Numbered from the stretch's first letter, positions 17,956 to 27,555 are shown. The stretch: DNA of 64,000 nt from Mobilitalea sibirica (GCF_015999265.1 NZ_JAEAGR010000008.1:1-64000), one strand, 5' to 3'. The notes: generated by a model from the sequence alone, not told the origin. Made by a program: numbers and translations.

Positions 17956-18020
17956 GAAGAAAGCTTCTTGTAATCTATAATAGGTCTAGATAAAGATGAA
18001 AGGAAAGTAGGGAATCCCAT

Positions 18021-18764
18021 TTGATAAAAGATTATAGTGAATATCATTTCTCCTTCCGGGAGTATATAAGGTATATGTTACAAGGCACATTGTATATTTC
18101 ATTGATCGGCGGATTATTTTATCAAAGTATCTTTGGAGTTGTCGTCTTACTTCCTGTTGTCTGGCTTTATTGTAAAAAGAAAAAGACAGAGCTGATAAAT
18201 AAAAGAAAATGGGAGTTAAATCAAGAGTTTAAAGATGGTATTATCAGCTTATCTGCAGCACTTAGTGTCGGGTATTCTGTAGAACATGCCTTAGAAGAGG
18301 CTGTGAAGGATTTAAATCAATTATATAAACCTGATGCCTACATTGTAAGGGAATTTACCTACATAGTAAACCAGATAAAAATGAATATTTCCGTAGAGAA
18401 GGCCTTAAGTAACTTCGCCAACCGGTCGGGAGTGGAGGATATAGTAAGCTTCGCAGAAGTGTTTTCCACAGCGAAAAGAACCGGTGGAGATTTAATTCAA
18501 ATAATTAAGATGTCAAGTAACACAATCAGTTCAAAAATTGATGTAAAGCGTGAAATTATCACTTTGATTACCGCTAAAAAATATGAAGCGGATATTATGA
18601 AAGTAATACCTCTCGGAATACTTCTTTATCTATCGTTCTCCTCACCCGGATTTTTAGCACCTCTTTATCATAATCTGTTCGGAATTACAGTAATGTCACT
18701 TCTGCTTATGATCTATTTCGGAGCTTATCTACTTGCAGATAAGATCGTATCCATTGAAGTCTAG
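18021..18764 (+). CDS. tadB: TadB-like inner membrane platform protein
   Basis: A 247-aa membrane protein with a T2SSF-type region (residues about 75-200), seen as FKDGIISLSAALSVGYSVEH, VNQIKMNISVEKALSNFANR and EVFSTAKRTGGDLIQIIKM. Hydrophobic helices flank it at both ends. It pairs with TadC to form the platform that TadA acts upon. The start appears to be TTG at 18021 with GTAGGGA 7 nt upstream. It is shorter than proteobacterial TadB, which normally carries extra N-terminal helices. The stop is 11 nt from the next gene. Confidence 0.88.
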   Translation: MIKDYSEYHFSFREYIRYMLQGTLYISLIGGLFYQSIFGVVVLLPVVWLYCKKKKTELINKRKWELNQEFKDGIISLSAALSVGYSVEHALEEAVKDLNQLYKPDAYIVREFTYIVNQIKMNISVEKALSNFANRSGVEDIVSFAEVFSTAKRTGGDLIQIIKMSSNTISSKIDVKREIITLITAKKYEADIMKVIPLGILLYLSFSSPGFLAPLYHNLFGITVMSLLLMIYFGAYLLADKIVSIEV

Positions 18765-18775
18765 GGGGTATCCTT

Positions 18776-20281
18776 ATGATCTATATTAATCTTTTACTTA
18801 TTTTTATTTATATCACGGTATACCTTCTCACTGTCAAAAAAAAGCCAAAATGGTATCAAAATATTGATAAAAATGAGCATAAACTATATTTTTTATATCC
18901 GATTACTGATTTTATACTATCGAGACCCGGGATTAACAGGCTGATTTATAAAAATAGCAGAGTAAAGGATGCCATCAGAGCCTTGAATATATCTGTAAAG
19001 ATGAAATCCGAACAGACACTATATTGGAATCAAAAATTGGCTCAGGTTATATTCGTTGTATTTCTATTCAACTTAATATCCCTTATGGGGGGACTTATGA
19101 ATGCTGGGGGAGTAGGACAGTTAGAAGGAAACCGTTTTGTAAAACGTCCGGATTATTGGGAAGGAAGCAGAGAGGTTAATTTAGAGGTTAAGTTGAAACC
19201 CTCTGAAACATTTAAGTCGGAGGATACGAAGGGGTTAGAATTCACCAAGGATATAACACTATCTTTGGAAGAGCGAAAGCATACCGAGGCAGAGATACAT
19301 AAGGTATTTGATCAAAGCTTTCAATACTTAAGGGGTGCGGTTTTAGGAGAGAATTCATCAATCGAATATGTTACCACGCACTTAAATTTCATAGACATCA
19401 TTCCTGGAACGCAGATTTTAGTAGAGTGGTTTCCGGAGGACATTAAACTGATCCATAAAGACGGAAGCATACAAAATAAAGAAATCGAAAGAGAGATTTA
19501 TACCTCGATTTTAGTTAAGCTTTCTTATGAAGAAGCCATTAAGGAATATCAGATTGATGTTGTCGTTATTCCGAAAACCTTCACAAGAAAGGAAAAACTT
19601 ATCAATCGATTGGAGGATAAGCTAAAGGAAACCTCAGAGGAAACTTCCACAAAGGAGAAAATACCTCTTCCTGAAACTCTGGATGGGTTTACATTAAGCT
19701 GGAAGGAGAGAAGAAGATCCTATGGTATGACGTTATTTATAACAGGATTTATAGCTGCAGTATTTACCTGGTTTTTATCAGATAAAGAATTAGAGGATAG
19801 GATGAAAAAAAGAAAGGAACAGATGCTGATTGATTATCCCGAAATTATCAATAAATTTACTTTATTGATGAATGCCGGTATGACTGTAAAGCAGGCTTGG
19901 ACTAAAATAACCGAGGATTATGACAAAAAGACTTGTAACAAGAAACGTAATGTAAGATACGCATATGAAGAAATGATCCAAACCGTTCATGAACTTAATC
20001 TGGGCGTACCGGAAAGTACTGCCTATGAGAGTTTTGGAAGGAGAACCGGTGTACTTTCCTACCAAAAATTTAGCTCTTTGGTTTCTCAAAATTTAAAAAA
20101 AGGGAATAAGGGATTAAATGTACTTCTTCAAAAAGAAGCTTTAGAAGCTTTTGAAGAACGTAAGGAGATAGCGAAGAGATTAGGAGAAAAAGCAGGAACA
20201 AAACTGCTGTTACCTATGATGTTAATGTTACTGATAGTTTTAATTATCATTATGATACCGGCATTTGTTTCCTTTGGATAA
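18776..20281 (+). CDS. tadC: TadC-like platform protein with a large inserted domain
   Basis: A 501-aa protein. Residues 1-20 and about 88-108 are membrane helices. Residues about 117-310 are a hydrophilic, beta/alpha mixed insertion with no family I recognise. A further helix lies at 317-336, and residues about 345-500 are a T2SSF domain (INKFTLLMNAGMTVKQAW, ELNLGVPESTAYESFGRRTG, QNLKKGNKGLNVLLQKEALE) ending in a hydrophobic helix. Tad platform proteins are usually about 300 aa, so the insertion is the unusual part. From the helix positions it should face the outside of the membrane. Ribosome binding site AGGGGGT. Confidence 0.85.
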   Translation: MIYINLLLIFIYITVYLLTVKKKPKWYQNIDKNEHKLYFLYPITDFILSRPGINRLIYKNSRVKDAIRALNISVKMKSEQTLYWNQKLAQVIFVVFLFNLISLMGGLMNAGGVGQLEGNRFVKRPDYWEGSREVNLEVKLKPSETFKSEDTKGLEFTKDITLSLEERKHTEAEIHKVFDQSFQYLRGAVLGENSSIEYVTTHLNFIDIIPGTQILVEWFPEDIKLIHKDGSIQNKEIEREIYTSILVKLSYEEAIKEYQIDVVVIPKTFTRKEKLINRLEDKLKETSEETSTKEKIPLPETLDGFTLSWKERRRSYGMTLFITGFIAAVFTWFLSDKELEDRMKKRKEQMLIDYPEIINKFTLLMNAGMTVKQAWTKITEDYDKKTCNKKRNVRYAYEEMIQTVHELNLGVPESTAYESFGRRTGVLSYQKFSSLVSQNLKKGNKGLNVLLQKEALEAFEERKEIAKRLGEKAGTKLLLPMMLMLLIVLIIIMIPAFVSFG

Positions 20282-20332
20282 ATTAAAGCAAGGAAAGGAG
20301 AAGCTGCTTTTTAGGGCAGCGAATGAAAGCAT

Positions 20333-20512
20333 ATGAAAAAACTTATTCAAAAGCTTTTCCAAGGGAAAGCAGAGGGAATAGGAGTCGTAGAAATTATACT
20401 AATCCTAGTTGTACTAATCGGATTGGTGTTAATATTTCGTGAACAGCTGGAAGCACTGATTGATAATATATTTAAATCAATTACAGGTAAGACCAGTTCA
20501 GTAATCGGTTAA
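20333..20512 (+). CDS. flp: Flp1-like type IVb prepilin
   Basis: A 59-aa protein beginning MKKLIQKLFQGKAEG, followed by a hydrophobic helix IGVVEIILILVVLIGLVLIF. The prepilin cleavage site fits Gly15/Ile16, with the obligatory Glu at +5 (Glu20). A short charged tail ends it. This is the expected major pilin subunit of the Tad apparatus, to be processed by the TadV-like peptidase encoded downstream. It lies between tadC and the DUF5702 gene with 51 nt and 6 nt gaps. The ribosome binding site is weak; AGGAAAGGAG lies about 33 nt upstream. Confidence 0.85.
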   Translation: MKKLIQKLFQGKAEGIGVVEIILILVVLIGLVLIFREQLEALIDNIFKSITGKTSSVIG

Positions 20513-20518
20513 TATAGA

Positions 20519-23053
20519 TTGCTAAGAAAGGTGGGAGTAAAAATCTGCGAAAAGAACAGCGAAAGAGAAGGATCGATTACTATATTTTTAAGTCTAATTT
20601 TACTTTTGATTTTATCCCTTATTATGACCATAATTGAAGGGGCTAGGTTAAGTACGGCAAGAATATTTGCCGAGCGGGCTCTTTTAACAGCGATGGACTC
20701 TGTGTTAGCTGAATTTTATGACCCCCTTATGGAAGAATATCATCTACTGGGGTTAAACACCGGGTACGGTAACAATGAATCGGAAGATAATAATATTCTA
20801 ACAAAACTGGATGAGTATATGAGCTATACCTTTGAACCAAACCAAGGTATTCGCAATCACAATGACAATCTCGAGCTTTATAATATATCCATTGATAACA
20901 TACACATGAAAGAACGGACCAATATAACAGATTATCAGGGTGAGATATTCATAAACGAAGTGGTTTCCTATATGAAATATAAGGAACTAGGGGATTCCAT
21001 TGAGCTTATCCTAGACAAGTTATCCTTACTGGAAGAAACAAAAAAAGTCAGTTATCTCTACGAAGAAAAGCACAAACTAGAGAAGGAAATACTCGTAATA
21101 GATGAAGGAATCTTACGTCTTATGTGCCTAATGGATGGAGTAATGACAGATAATAAAGGGCTTCAAGTGAATAAAGATGGTGCCCTAAGAACCTTACCGG
21201 ACTATATAAAGAAAATACAGTTTGGCATCATTAGCAAAGAACAGGTTGGAATTAACAACGAAGATATTTTTATTGCTTTAAAAGACAGTTATGTGAATAC
21301 GAATGATTTATTCAACCGTATTGAAGAGAATTTTATCAGCTTTGAAACTACACATATAAAAACAGAGGAATTAAAGCAAAGGATCACGGAAGCGGAAAGC
21401 TCATTAATTGAGGCAGAAAAATATTTATCCGAATTGCAGGGTATAACCCCAAGAACGAAGGCTCTCGAAAAACAGATCGATAACTGTATGGAGGGTATCA
21501 ATTCCTTGGTGGCAGATAAAGATGCGCTAGAAAAAGAAAAGAGCGGCTTTGAACAACGAAAGCTACAGCTTTTAGAGGATATTGTGCTCGTAAAGGATAA
21601 GCTTTCAGATACAATACATAACATAAAGCCTCTTCTTGAAGAAGCTATTGCTGTGATGGAGGATATTATATCCGCAACAAAACAAGCCGAACCACTTATA
21701 ACGCAGTACGAGATAAAACTTTCTCAGGAGAAGGGTCAACTGGGAGATGAAATATATCGGAGTTTGGAGGAGGAGCTTTCGGAGTTAAAAAGATATACGC
21801 TGGATAACAAAGCCGGATATAATTTTATACAGATGAAACAAGTTTTACAAAAGAATCTACAGAGGATAGACACTACGATTCATATCATAAATCAGGCAGA
21901 GCAATCCTTAGGGGTATCGGATTACATAGGAGCAAAAAGCAGTTTTCACTCAGCAGGAGAAGCTATCTTGGGATATCAGACATCAGAACTAAAGCTGGAT
22001 TACAGTACGCTTGTCCTAAGCAAAAGTGAAAAAGCAGATCCAATCGGAGAGATCCTTGAATTGTTGAATGAGGGAATGATCTCACTGGTCCTTGACCCGG
22101 ATACGATTAGTAATCTTAAGCTCACCGAGGAGGAACTACCTTCTGATCTGGAAGCGTTAGCTACAAAAGAGGGTACACTTCACTTTACCTCACTCTTTTC
22201 GGGAATGAGAATTGGGAGCTTAAATTCCGGTTTAGGAGATTTATTTGCACATATGGGTAACTATAACTTCTCCTCAATGGTCGGGGAAGTGGTGGAGGAA
22301 ATTGCGGAGATCGTGTTATTTCAGGAGTATCTACAGGAACACTTTTATAGCTATACGCAGGATCAAACAGAAATTAATTATAGAAAGCCTTCCTCTCTTC
22401 AATATGAACAGGAGTACCTATTCATCGGAAAGAAGACGGACAAGGATAATCTGGAAACTGTTATAGCAAGAGTTATATTTCTTCGTACCCTCTTGAATTT
22501 CACAGCTATCTTAGGAAATCAAACTCTTCGAAACGAAGCTAGGCTCCTAGCAACGGCATTGGTAGGCTTCTCTGGTTTACCGATTCTGGTTTCAATAACA
22601 CAAACCGTTATATTAATCCTATTATCTTTTCAGGAGGCATTGGTTGATACCTGTGCATTACTGATTGGCAAAGAAGTTCCAATCTTAAAAAAGAAAACAA
22701 TCCTTGGAATTCATGAGTTGGGTTTATTAAGCCGAAGTAACATAAGGTCTAAAGCTGCTACCTATAAAGATCAACCCAAGGAAATCTCTCTTTCCTATCA
22801 GGAAATCTTAAGAATATTTTTATTATTTCATAACAAAAAAGAGCTATCCTATCGTTCGATGGACTTAATACAGGAGAACATTAAAATTCGATATGAAGAC
22901 AAGTTTTCTATAAATCATTGCATGTTTGGATTTCGAGCTGAAGCAAAATTTCATATAAAACCGAAGTTTATTACAGTACCAATCCTTAAGGATTTATTAG
23001 GCAGTAATAATCAGGACTTTATCCATCTATATGAAACATCCTACAGTTATTAA
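20519..23053 (+). CDS. DUF5702 Tad-locus protein (large pseudopilin-like)
   Basis: An 844-aa protein. Its N-terminus carries a basic segment, EGSITIFLSLILL, and then a hydrophobic helix followed by EGARLSTARIFAERAL, the DUF5702 hallmark found in clostridial Tad loci. A long extracytoplasmic part contains coiled-coil stretches at about 280-360 and 380-430 (repeated Leu/Glu/Lys). A second hydrophobic region near residues 665-715 suggests re-entry into the membrane. The start codon is uncertain: TTG 20519 or GTG 20531, neither with a good ribosome binding site, 6-18 nt after the pilin gene, so translational coupling is likely. It may act as a TadG-like adhesin or tip component; this is inferred. 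Confidence 0.75.
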   Translation: MLRKVGVKICEKNSEREGSITIFLSLILLLILSLIMTIIEGARLSTARIFAERALLTAMDSVLAEFYDPLMEEYHLLGLNTGYGNNESEDNNILTKLDEYMSYTFEPNQGIRNHNDNLELYNISIDNIHMKERTNITDYQGEIFINEVVSYMKYKELGDSIELILDKLSLLEETKKVSYLYEEKHKLEKEILVIDEGILRLMCLMDGVMTDNKGLQVNKDGALRTLPDYIKKIQFGIISKEQVGINNEDIFIALKDSYVNTNDLFNRIEENFISFETTHIKTEELKQRITEAESSLIEAEKYLSELQGITPRTKALEKQIDNCMEGINSLVADKDALEKEKSGFEQRKLQLLEDIVLVKDKLSDTIHNIKPLLEEAIAVMEDIISATKQAEPLITQYEIKLSQEKGQLGDEIYRSLEEELSELKRYTLDNKAGYNFIQMKQVLQKNLQRIDTTIHIINQAEQSLGVSDYIGAKSSFHSAGEAILGYQTSELKLDYSTLVLSKSEKADPIGEILELLNEGMISLVLDPDTISNLKLTEEELPSDLEALATKEGTLHFTSLFSGMRIGSLNSGLGDLFAHMGNYNFSSMVGEVVEEIAEIVLFQEYLQEHFYSYTQDQTEINYRKPSSLQYEQEYLFIGKKTDKDNLETVIARVIFLRTLLNFTAILGNQTLRNEARLLATALVGFSGLPILVSITQTVILILLSFQEALVDTCALLIGKEVPILKKKTILGIHELGLLSRSNIRSKAATYKDQPKEISLSYQEILRIFLLFHNKKELSYRSMDLIQENIKIRYEDKFSINHCMFGFRAEAKFHIKPKFITVPILKDLLGSNNQDFIHLYETSYSY

Positions 23054-23529
23054 TATAAACAGAAACATAAGATAAGAAATTTAATTGATATCAATATAAA
23101 ATCATGGTTACAAGGTCTTTCCATTATCTTTCACACTAACATCTCACCATATATCTTTATCAATATACAGGCCTAATAATATCAATCTTTGATGGTACGG
23201 GATGTCCGCTCTTCTGGTAAATCTTTAAATATTCATATTCTTAACAATCATTTCTAAAAAATAAATCAAATAAATCTCTCTCCAAGAAATCATTTGCTTA
23301 AAAATCAATATCATGTAGAAGAACGGACATCCCGTGCCATCAATGCGTTAATAACAAACCGAAATATCATTAATTTCGTCTGTAATATCAGCTTAGCACC
23401 AATAACTACTCTACAAGGCGTTTGTAGATGATTTTAGTAGTAACCATGGTATAACCAATAGCAATAAAAGTATATATAATTAATTATATGTTTTCTATTA
23501 GAGATTGGCAGAACTAAAAAGGTAGGAAA
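23054..23529. other. 476-bp AT-rich gap inside the Tad locus
   Basis: No gene is seen. It holds a long inverted repeat (23189-23344, annotated separately) and otherwise AT-rich sequence. The gap splits the locus into tadZ-DUF5702 and TadE-FHA halves. AAGGTAGG in front of the next ATG is the ribosome binding site. Confidence 0.5.
23189..23344. repeat. Inverted repeat with 27-nt arms
   Basis: The left arm, TTGATGGTACGGGATGTCCG plus CTCTTCT, pairs with AGAAGAA plus CGGACATCCCGTGCCATCAA with only two mismatches. The arms surround a loop of about 100 nt that is AT-rich and carries no reading frame. It lacks the conserved apex of the 8/40/46-kb elements. It could be a MITE-like remnant or a transcript-processing/attenuation hairpin inside the Tad operon. 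Confidence 0.7.
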
Positions 23530-24447
23530 ATGAAAGAAAAGTTAAGATTATATAAATTTATTTCCTGTCATAAAAAGCCACCTGCCAGAGGCAGTGGGAT
23601 AAAAGCTTCTCTAACGATAGAAGCTGCTATCGTTTTACCGGTGTTTTTGTACTTTTTTATAGCGATCATCTATTTTATTCAGATTATTACCGTGCAGGAA
23701 CACATTCAACAGGGGATCACTAGAATGGGGCTTAGTTTGGCAAAATCATCTTATCTCTACTCTGATTTTACAGGCCCAGATGAGGTTGAAAGCTATGATG
23801 CCTCTGATTTTGGCTATGAAATAGAGTATGAGTTGAAAGCCCTCACTGAGGCTGCGTTGGAGGGTACGTTTTTAAAACAAATGGTAAAAGCTTATCTGGA
23901 TGCAGAGATTGTTAATCACTCCGCCGTTTTAGATGGATTTAACGGTCTTAGCTTTTACGAATCTAAGGTTTTGGATTCTTCGGACTGTATAGATATCGTT
24001 GTCAGATACCGTATCAGAATACCTGTGAAACTATTTGGATTAGAAGACATACGACTGATACAAAGGGTAAAGCTTAGAGCCTGGAATGGACATCGGGTTC
24101 CGGCATGTTATAGAAAGGAAACCGAAGGGGAAGAAGATGAGACTTATGTCTATATCACGAATACGGGTTCGGTCTATCATAAGAACATGAACTGCTCCCA
24201 TATTAAATTATCCATTGAAGAGATATCTTATGTGCCAACGGAGCGTAGAAATAAAAGCGGAGGAAAATATTATCCCTGCGAAATATGTTGCTCATCGGAT
24301 GTACTATATAACCTGGTTTATTATATTACCGCGTACGGTGAGAGATATCACACAAAAAAAGATTGTCCTAAGATAAAAAGGACCGTAACGAAGGTATTAT
24401 TATCTGAGGTGGAGGGAAGAGAGCCTTGTAAACGTTGCGGCAGATGA
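23530..24447 (+). CDS. TadE-like protein with duplicated His/Cys motifs
   Basis: A 305-aa protein. Residues 26-52 give the TadE pattern (ASLTIEAAIVLPVFLYFF). The remainder is extracytoplasmic. The C-terminal third holds two copies of the same arrangement, YH-x4-C then PC-x2-C: His217, Cys222, Cys250, Cys253 and His274, Cys279, Cys300, Cys303. Each copy could ligate one metal ion or form disulfides. The TadE family supplies minor pseudopilins, and the appended domain is not standard for it. AAGGTAGG precedes the ATG. Confidence 0.8.
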   Translation: MKEKLRLYKFISCHKKPPARGSGIKASLTIEAAIVLPVFLYFFIAIIYFIQIITVQEHIQQGITRMGLSLAKSSYLYSDFTGPDEVESYDASDFGYEIEYELKALTEAALEGTFLKQMVKAYLDAEIVNHSAVLDGFNGLSFYESKVLDSSDCIDIVVRYRIRIPVKLFGLEDIRLIQRVKLRAWNGHRVPACYRKETEGEEDETYVYITNTGSVYHKNMNCSHIKLSIEEISYVPTERRNKSGGKYYPCEICCSSDVLYNLVYYITAYGERYHTKKDCPKIKRTVTKVLLSEVEGREPCKRCGR

Positions 24448-24629
24448 TAAACGGCAATAATTAGGCAAGGTTTAGGTAAGGTTGTTCTTACGTTAGCCTA
24501 ACTACTCGAATAAAGTATAAGAATTAGATACATTAGATTAAATATGATATGTTTACACAAAAGAGGATATTAAGAATGAATAAAGTGTAAAGGATAAAAA
24601 ATACAACGTATCATAAAGGGAGAACAATT

Positions 24630-25061
24630 ATGGCAGATACAATGATTAAATTTATTATAGGGGGACTGTTACTCTTATGTGCAATCCAAGATGGCTTTCA
24701 TAAAAAGATTAGTACCTGGTTTCTTATCCCCTGTATGGCATTATTAGTTGCATTAATTCCGTTTAGCATAACCCCTTCTATCCCGGAACGAATCGGAGGT
24801 GTATTGGTAGGAGTTGGCGTCATTGTTATAAGCAAGGCAACCAAAGGTAAGATTGGAATAGGAGATGGGATTTTACTCTGCGTAACAGGAATGGGCATAG
24901 GGTTTTGGACAAACATAGAGTTGTTTGCCCTAGCGCTGTTAGCTGCAGCTATAGTTTCTATAGGGTTATTGGCTCTAAAACGGGCAAATCGTAAGACCAG
25001 CATACCCTTTGTTCCGTTTTTATTGCTTGGGTATATCGTAACCGTAATAGGAGTTAGATAG
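24630..25061 (+). CDS. tadV: TadV/CpaA-like A24 prepilin peptidase
   Basis: A 143-aa polytopic membrane aspartic protease lacking the N-terminal methylase domain, as in TadV/CpaA. Catalytic residues are Asp21 (AIQDGFHKKIS) and Asp79 in the GIGDG motif (76-80). Five to six hydrophobic helices follow in order. It should cleave the leader of the Flp prepilin and the TadE-like proteins. The start has AAGGGAG 7 nt upstream. The 182-nt gap before it contains a small hairpin (TTAGGC/GCCTAA) of unclear meaning. Confidence 0.9.
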   Translation: MADTMIKFIIGGLLLLCAIQDGFHKKISTWFLIPCMALLVALIPFSITPSIPERIGGVLVGVGVIVISKATKGKIGIGDGILLCVTGMGIGFWTNIELFALALLAAAIVSIGLLALKRANRKTSIPFVPFLLLGYIVTVIGVR

Positions 25062-25229
25062 GCGCTAATATGCATATGAAAGCAATATAGCAGTTTGCTA
25101 AGTAATAACTCCTTGCGGGAGGATCTTATTTTGTCATAAATGAGGTTAGGGAAGAAGTAGGCTCTCTGGGACGAACATGAATTTAGGTACTAGGATGAGT
25201 AATTATTAACTTTTACAGGAGAGTTTCTT

Positions 25230-25805
25230 ATGAAGAAGAAATGGGAGGGAAGTCTGACAATTGAAGCGGCACTCATTATGCCTGTGATAATCTTAGTGAT
25301 TTTATTTCTTATATATCTTTCCTTTTATCTTCATGACAGATGTAAGCTTCAAGGAATAACGAATAATACTCTTTTCAAGGCAGGACAGATAATAAGACAT
25401 GCTGGAAACATCGATTCAGAGGAAATAGATTATGAACATATAAATGACAGAGGGGTCTTTTACCTTCTCTTTGGTAATTCAGAGGAAGAGGAAACTAAGA
25501 TTCGATATTATCTGTTTCAGCAGTTTGAGAAAGGGCTGTTTATAACAACGATATATAATATAAAAGTTGATTGCAGTCATAACAAAATTAAAATAATTGT
25601 AGAGGCGGATATCAAGATACCGGTACCGGGTATAAAAGACTTTTTTAATCCAGATCGAGCGTTGGTGATACAAGCCGAAGGAGCTGTCCATAATCCGACC
25701 CAAACCATACGGATGGCAGAGGTTATCTTAGAAACCGGATCTAAAATCAAGGGGTTCGATGCATGGAAGGAAAAAATGAATAAGATTCTTAAGATAATAA
25801 AATAG
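25230..25805 (+). CDS. TadE-like pseudopilin (second)
   Basis: A 191-aa protein with MKKKWEGSLTIEAALIMPVI followed by a hydrophobic helix, the same N-terminal pattern as the first TadE-like protein. The rest is a soluble extracytoplasmic region with an ADIKIPVPGIKDFF segment near residue 130, also resembling RIRIPVKLFG in the first TadE-like protein. The two therefore look like diverged paralogues, only this one lacking the His/Cys repeats. Ribosome binding site CAGGAGAG. Confidence 0.8.
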   Translation: MKKKWEGSLTIEAALIMPVIILVILFLIYLSFYLHDRCKLQGITNNTLFKAGQIIRHAGNIDSEEIDYEHINDRGVFYLLFGNSEEEETKIRYYLFQQFEKGLFITTIYNIKVDCSHNKIKIIVEADIKIPVPGIKDFFNPDRALVIQAEGAVHNPTQTIRMAEVILETGSKIKGFDAWKEKMNKILKIIK

Positions 25806-25914
25806 CGAAAACCGTCTTATATAAAATCGGGATTAAGATCAGAACGTAATCGATGTGTAACTTAATGAATGAAAAACGGGTTTATCATCAAAGTTATTCT
25901 AAGGAGTGTATTAC

Positions 25915-27465
25915 ATGAATGCAGAGTATAGGAAGGATCTACACCATAAATATATGGTGTTGCAACAAAGTAAAGATAGCGAAACGCAACCGTATTGTAT
26001 AAAGATGCTGAGTAAGAATAACATGGAAGGGCTTCTTATGTTAGAACTACGATGTATTGATAATCATAATTTTATATACTATGACATTACGGCGAAACAA
26101 TCCTTAAATCAGTTGTTTGTGAAAAACAATATGAACGCCTATGATGCCAGAAACTTATTGCTGGGAATTATGAATGCAATAGAACTGACTTATGAGTATC
26201 TCTTGAATGAGGATGACATAATTCTATCTTCAGAATTTATCTATGTTGATTTGGTAACGAATAAGATATCGCTTTGCTATTATCCCGGCTATCAACAAGA
26301 CATAAAAAATCAGATGAGCCAGTTGTTGGAGTATCTCATGAATCGAATCGACTATAACGATAAAGAGGTTGTAATGCTGGTTTATAACCTATATGCCATC
26401 AGTAAGGAAGAGGGCTATGCCTTTTACGAACTAAAAAACCAGTTAAAATCGGATCTAACAACGTACATAGAAGAAACATCGTACTTACAAGAAGCATCGG
26501 CTAAGAATACAAAAGTCGATAAAAATTCACTTGTATCGATGCATCAGGAAGGACCTAATAATATAAAAGTGTTAGACAATGATACATCTACGAAGAAAGA
26601 TAAGAGACCACCAATCAACAGACTTATGAATAAAAACAATATGCCTCCGTGTACAGATAATGAGCATGGGTTAGGGGTTATGAAAGAGATGGTGACAGGG
26701 GAGAAAGAGATATCATATTATCCGATTAAAACTTATCTTCTTAGTGCTGCCGGTGCTTTATTCGGCATAATACTTATATTCATAGGATTTACTTCAAAAA
26801 TAATTTATCATTCGATGGGTAGTCATATCGATGTTAGTAAGCTTTGTGCATTGCTTTTGATCATTTGTTGCATTGAGAGTTATTTTATGAAAATTATATG
26901 GGATAAAAAGAATAAAATTACGAAGCTGGTTCCAATGGAAGAATATATAAATCCCTTGGAGGATACAGCACCGGAGGAAGAGGCTTTGGAGAAACCTATT
27001 ACCACAGATAAAAGATTACATATCAAGGATGAGGAGGAAGTCTATCATCAGGACTTCTACTCCGCTGAACAAAGAAAGCAGAAGAATAAGAAAGCGCAGT
27101 ATAATCAAAATCAATTCGAAGAGGATGATAACCCAACCTGTTTGTTAAGTGAAATAAACCAAAGGATACAATATTTCTTAAAACCTGTGGAAGAGACAAC
27201 TTATGATGCAATTCATATAACAGAATTCCCCTTTTTTATCGGGAAACTTAAGCAGAATGTGGATTACTGTCTGGAAAAAGAAGTGGTTAGTCGATATCAT
27301 GCAAAGCTGACTATGGAAGGAGACCGCTTCTACTTAACGGACTTAAATTCAACCAACGGAACTTTTATCAATAAGGAATCCGTTCCAACATATCAACCAA
27401 TAGAAGTGAAAGAAGGAGATGAAATTGCATTTGCCAATATAAAGTATCGTTTTGAGATACAATAA
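25915..27465 (+). CDS. FHA-domain membrane protein (DUF6382-like) closing the Tad locus
   Basis: A 516-aa protein. The N-terminal about 170 residues resemble DUF6382. A low-complexity linker follows, then two hydrophobic helices near residues 275-300 and 310-330, another charged linker, and a C-terminal FHA domain (about 435-516). The FHA core residues are visible: FPFFIGK, VSRYHAKL, LNSTNGTFIN, IEVKEGDEI. FHA domains bind phosphothreonine peptides, so this suggests Ser/Thr kinase input into pilus assembly, although no kinase gene is in the window. The ATG at 25915 was preferred over the GTG three codons earlier because AAGGAG is 8 nt upstream. Confidence 0.8.
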   Translation: MNAEYRKDLHHKYMVLQQSKDSETQPYCIKMLSKNNMEGLLMLELRCIDNHNFIYYDITAKQSLNQLFVKNNMNAYDARNLLLGIMNAIELTYEYLLNEDDIILSSEFIYVDLVTNKISLCYYPGYQQDIKNQMSQLLEYLMNRIDYNDKEVVMLVYNLYAISKEEGYAFYELKNQLKSDLTTYIEETSYLQEASAKNTKVDKNSLVSMHQEGPNNIKVLDNDTSTKKDKRPPINRLMNKNNMPPCTDNEHGLGVMKEMVTGEKEISYYPIKTYLLSAAGALFGIILIFIGFTSKIIYHSMGSHIDVSKLCALLLIICCIESYFMKIIWDKKNKITKLVPMEEYINPLEDTAPEEEALEKPITTDKRLHIKDEEEVYHQDFYSAEQRKQKNKKAQYNQNQFEEDDNPTCLLSEINQRIQYFLKPVEETTYDAIHITEFPFFIGKLKQNVDYCLEKEVVSRYHAKLTMEGDRFYLTDLNSTNGTFINKESVPTYQPIEVKEGDEIAFANIKYRFEIQ

Positions 27466-27509
27466 CTATTATATATTTTTATAAAGATAGAAATAAATAG
27501 CTCCACCAT

Positions 27510-27555
27510 AAATAAACCCGATTGGATATCAACTTCTCAGACGGGTTTATTTTCG
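27510..27555 (+). terminator. Terminator of the Tad locus
   Basis: AAATAAACCCG (27510-27520) pairs with CGGGTTTATTT (27542-27552), followed by T residues; 21-nt loop. Confidence 0.8.
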
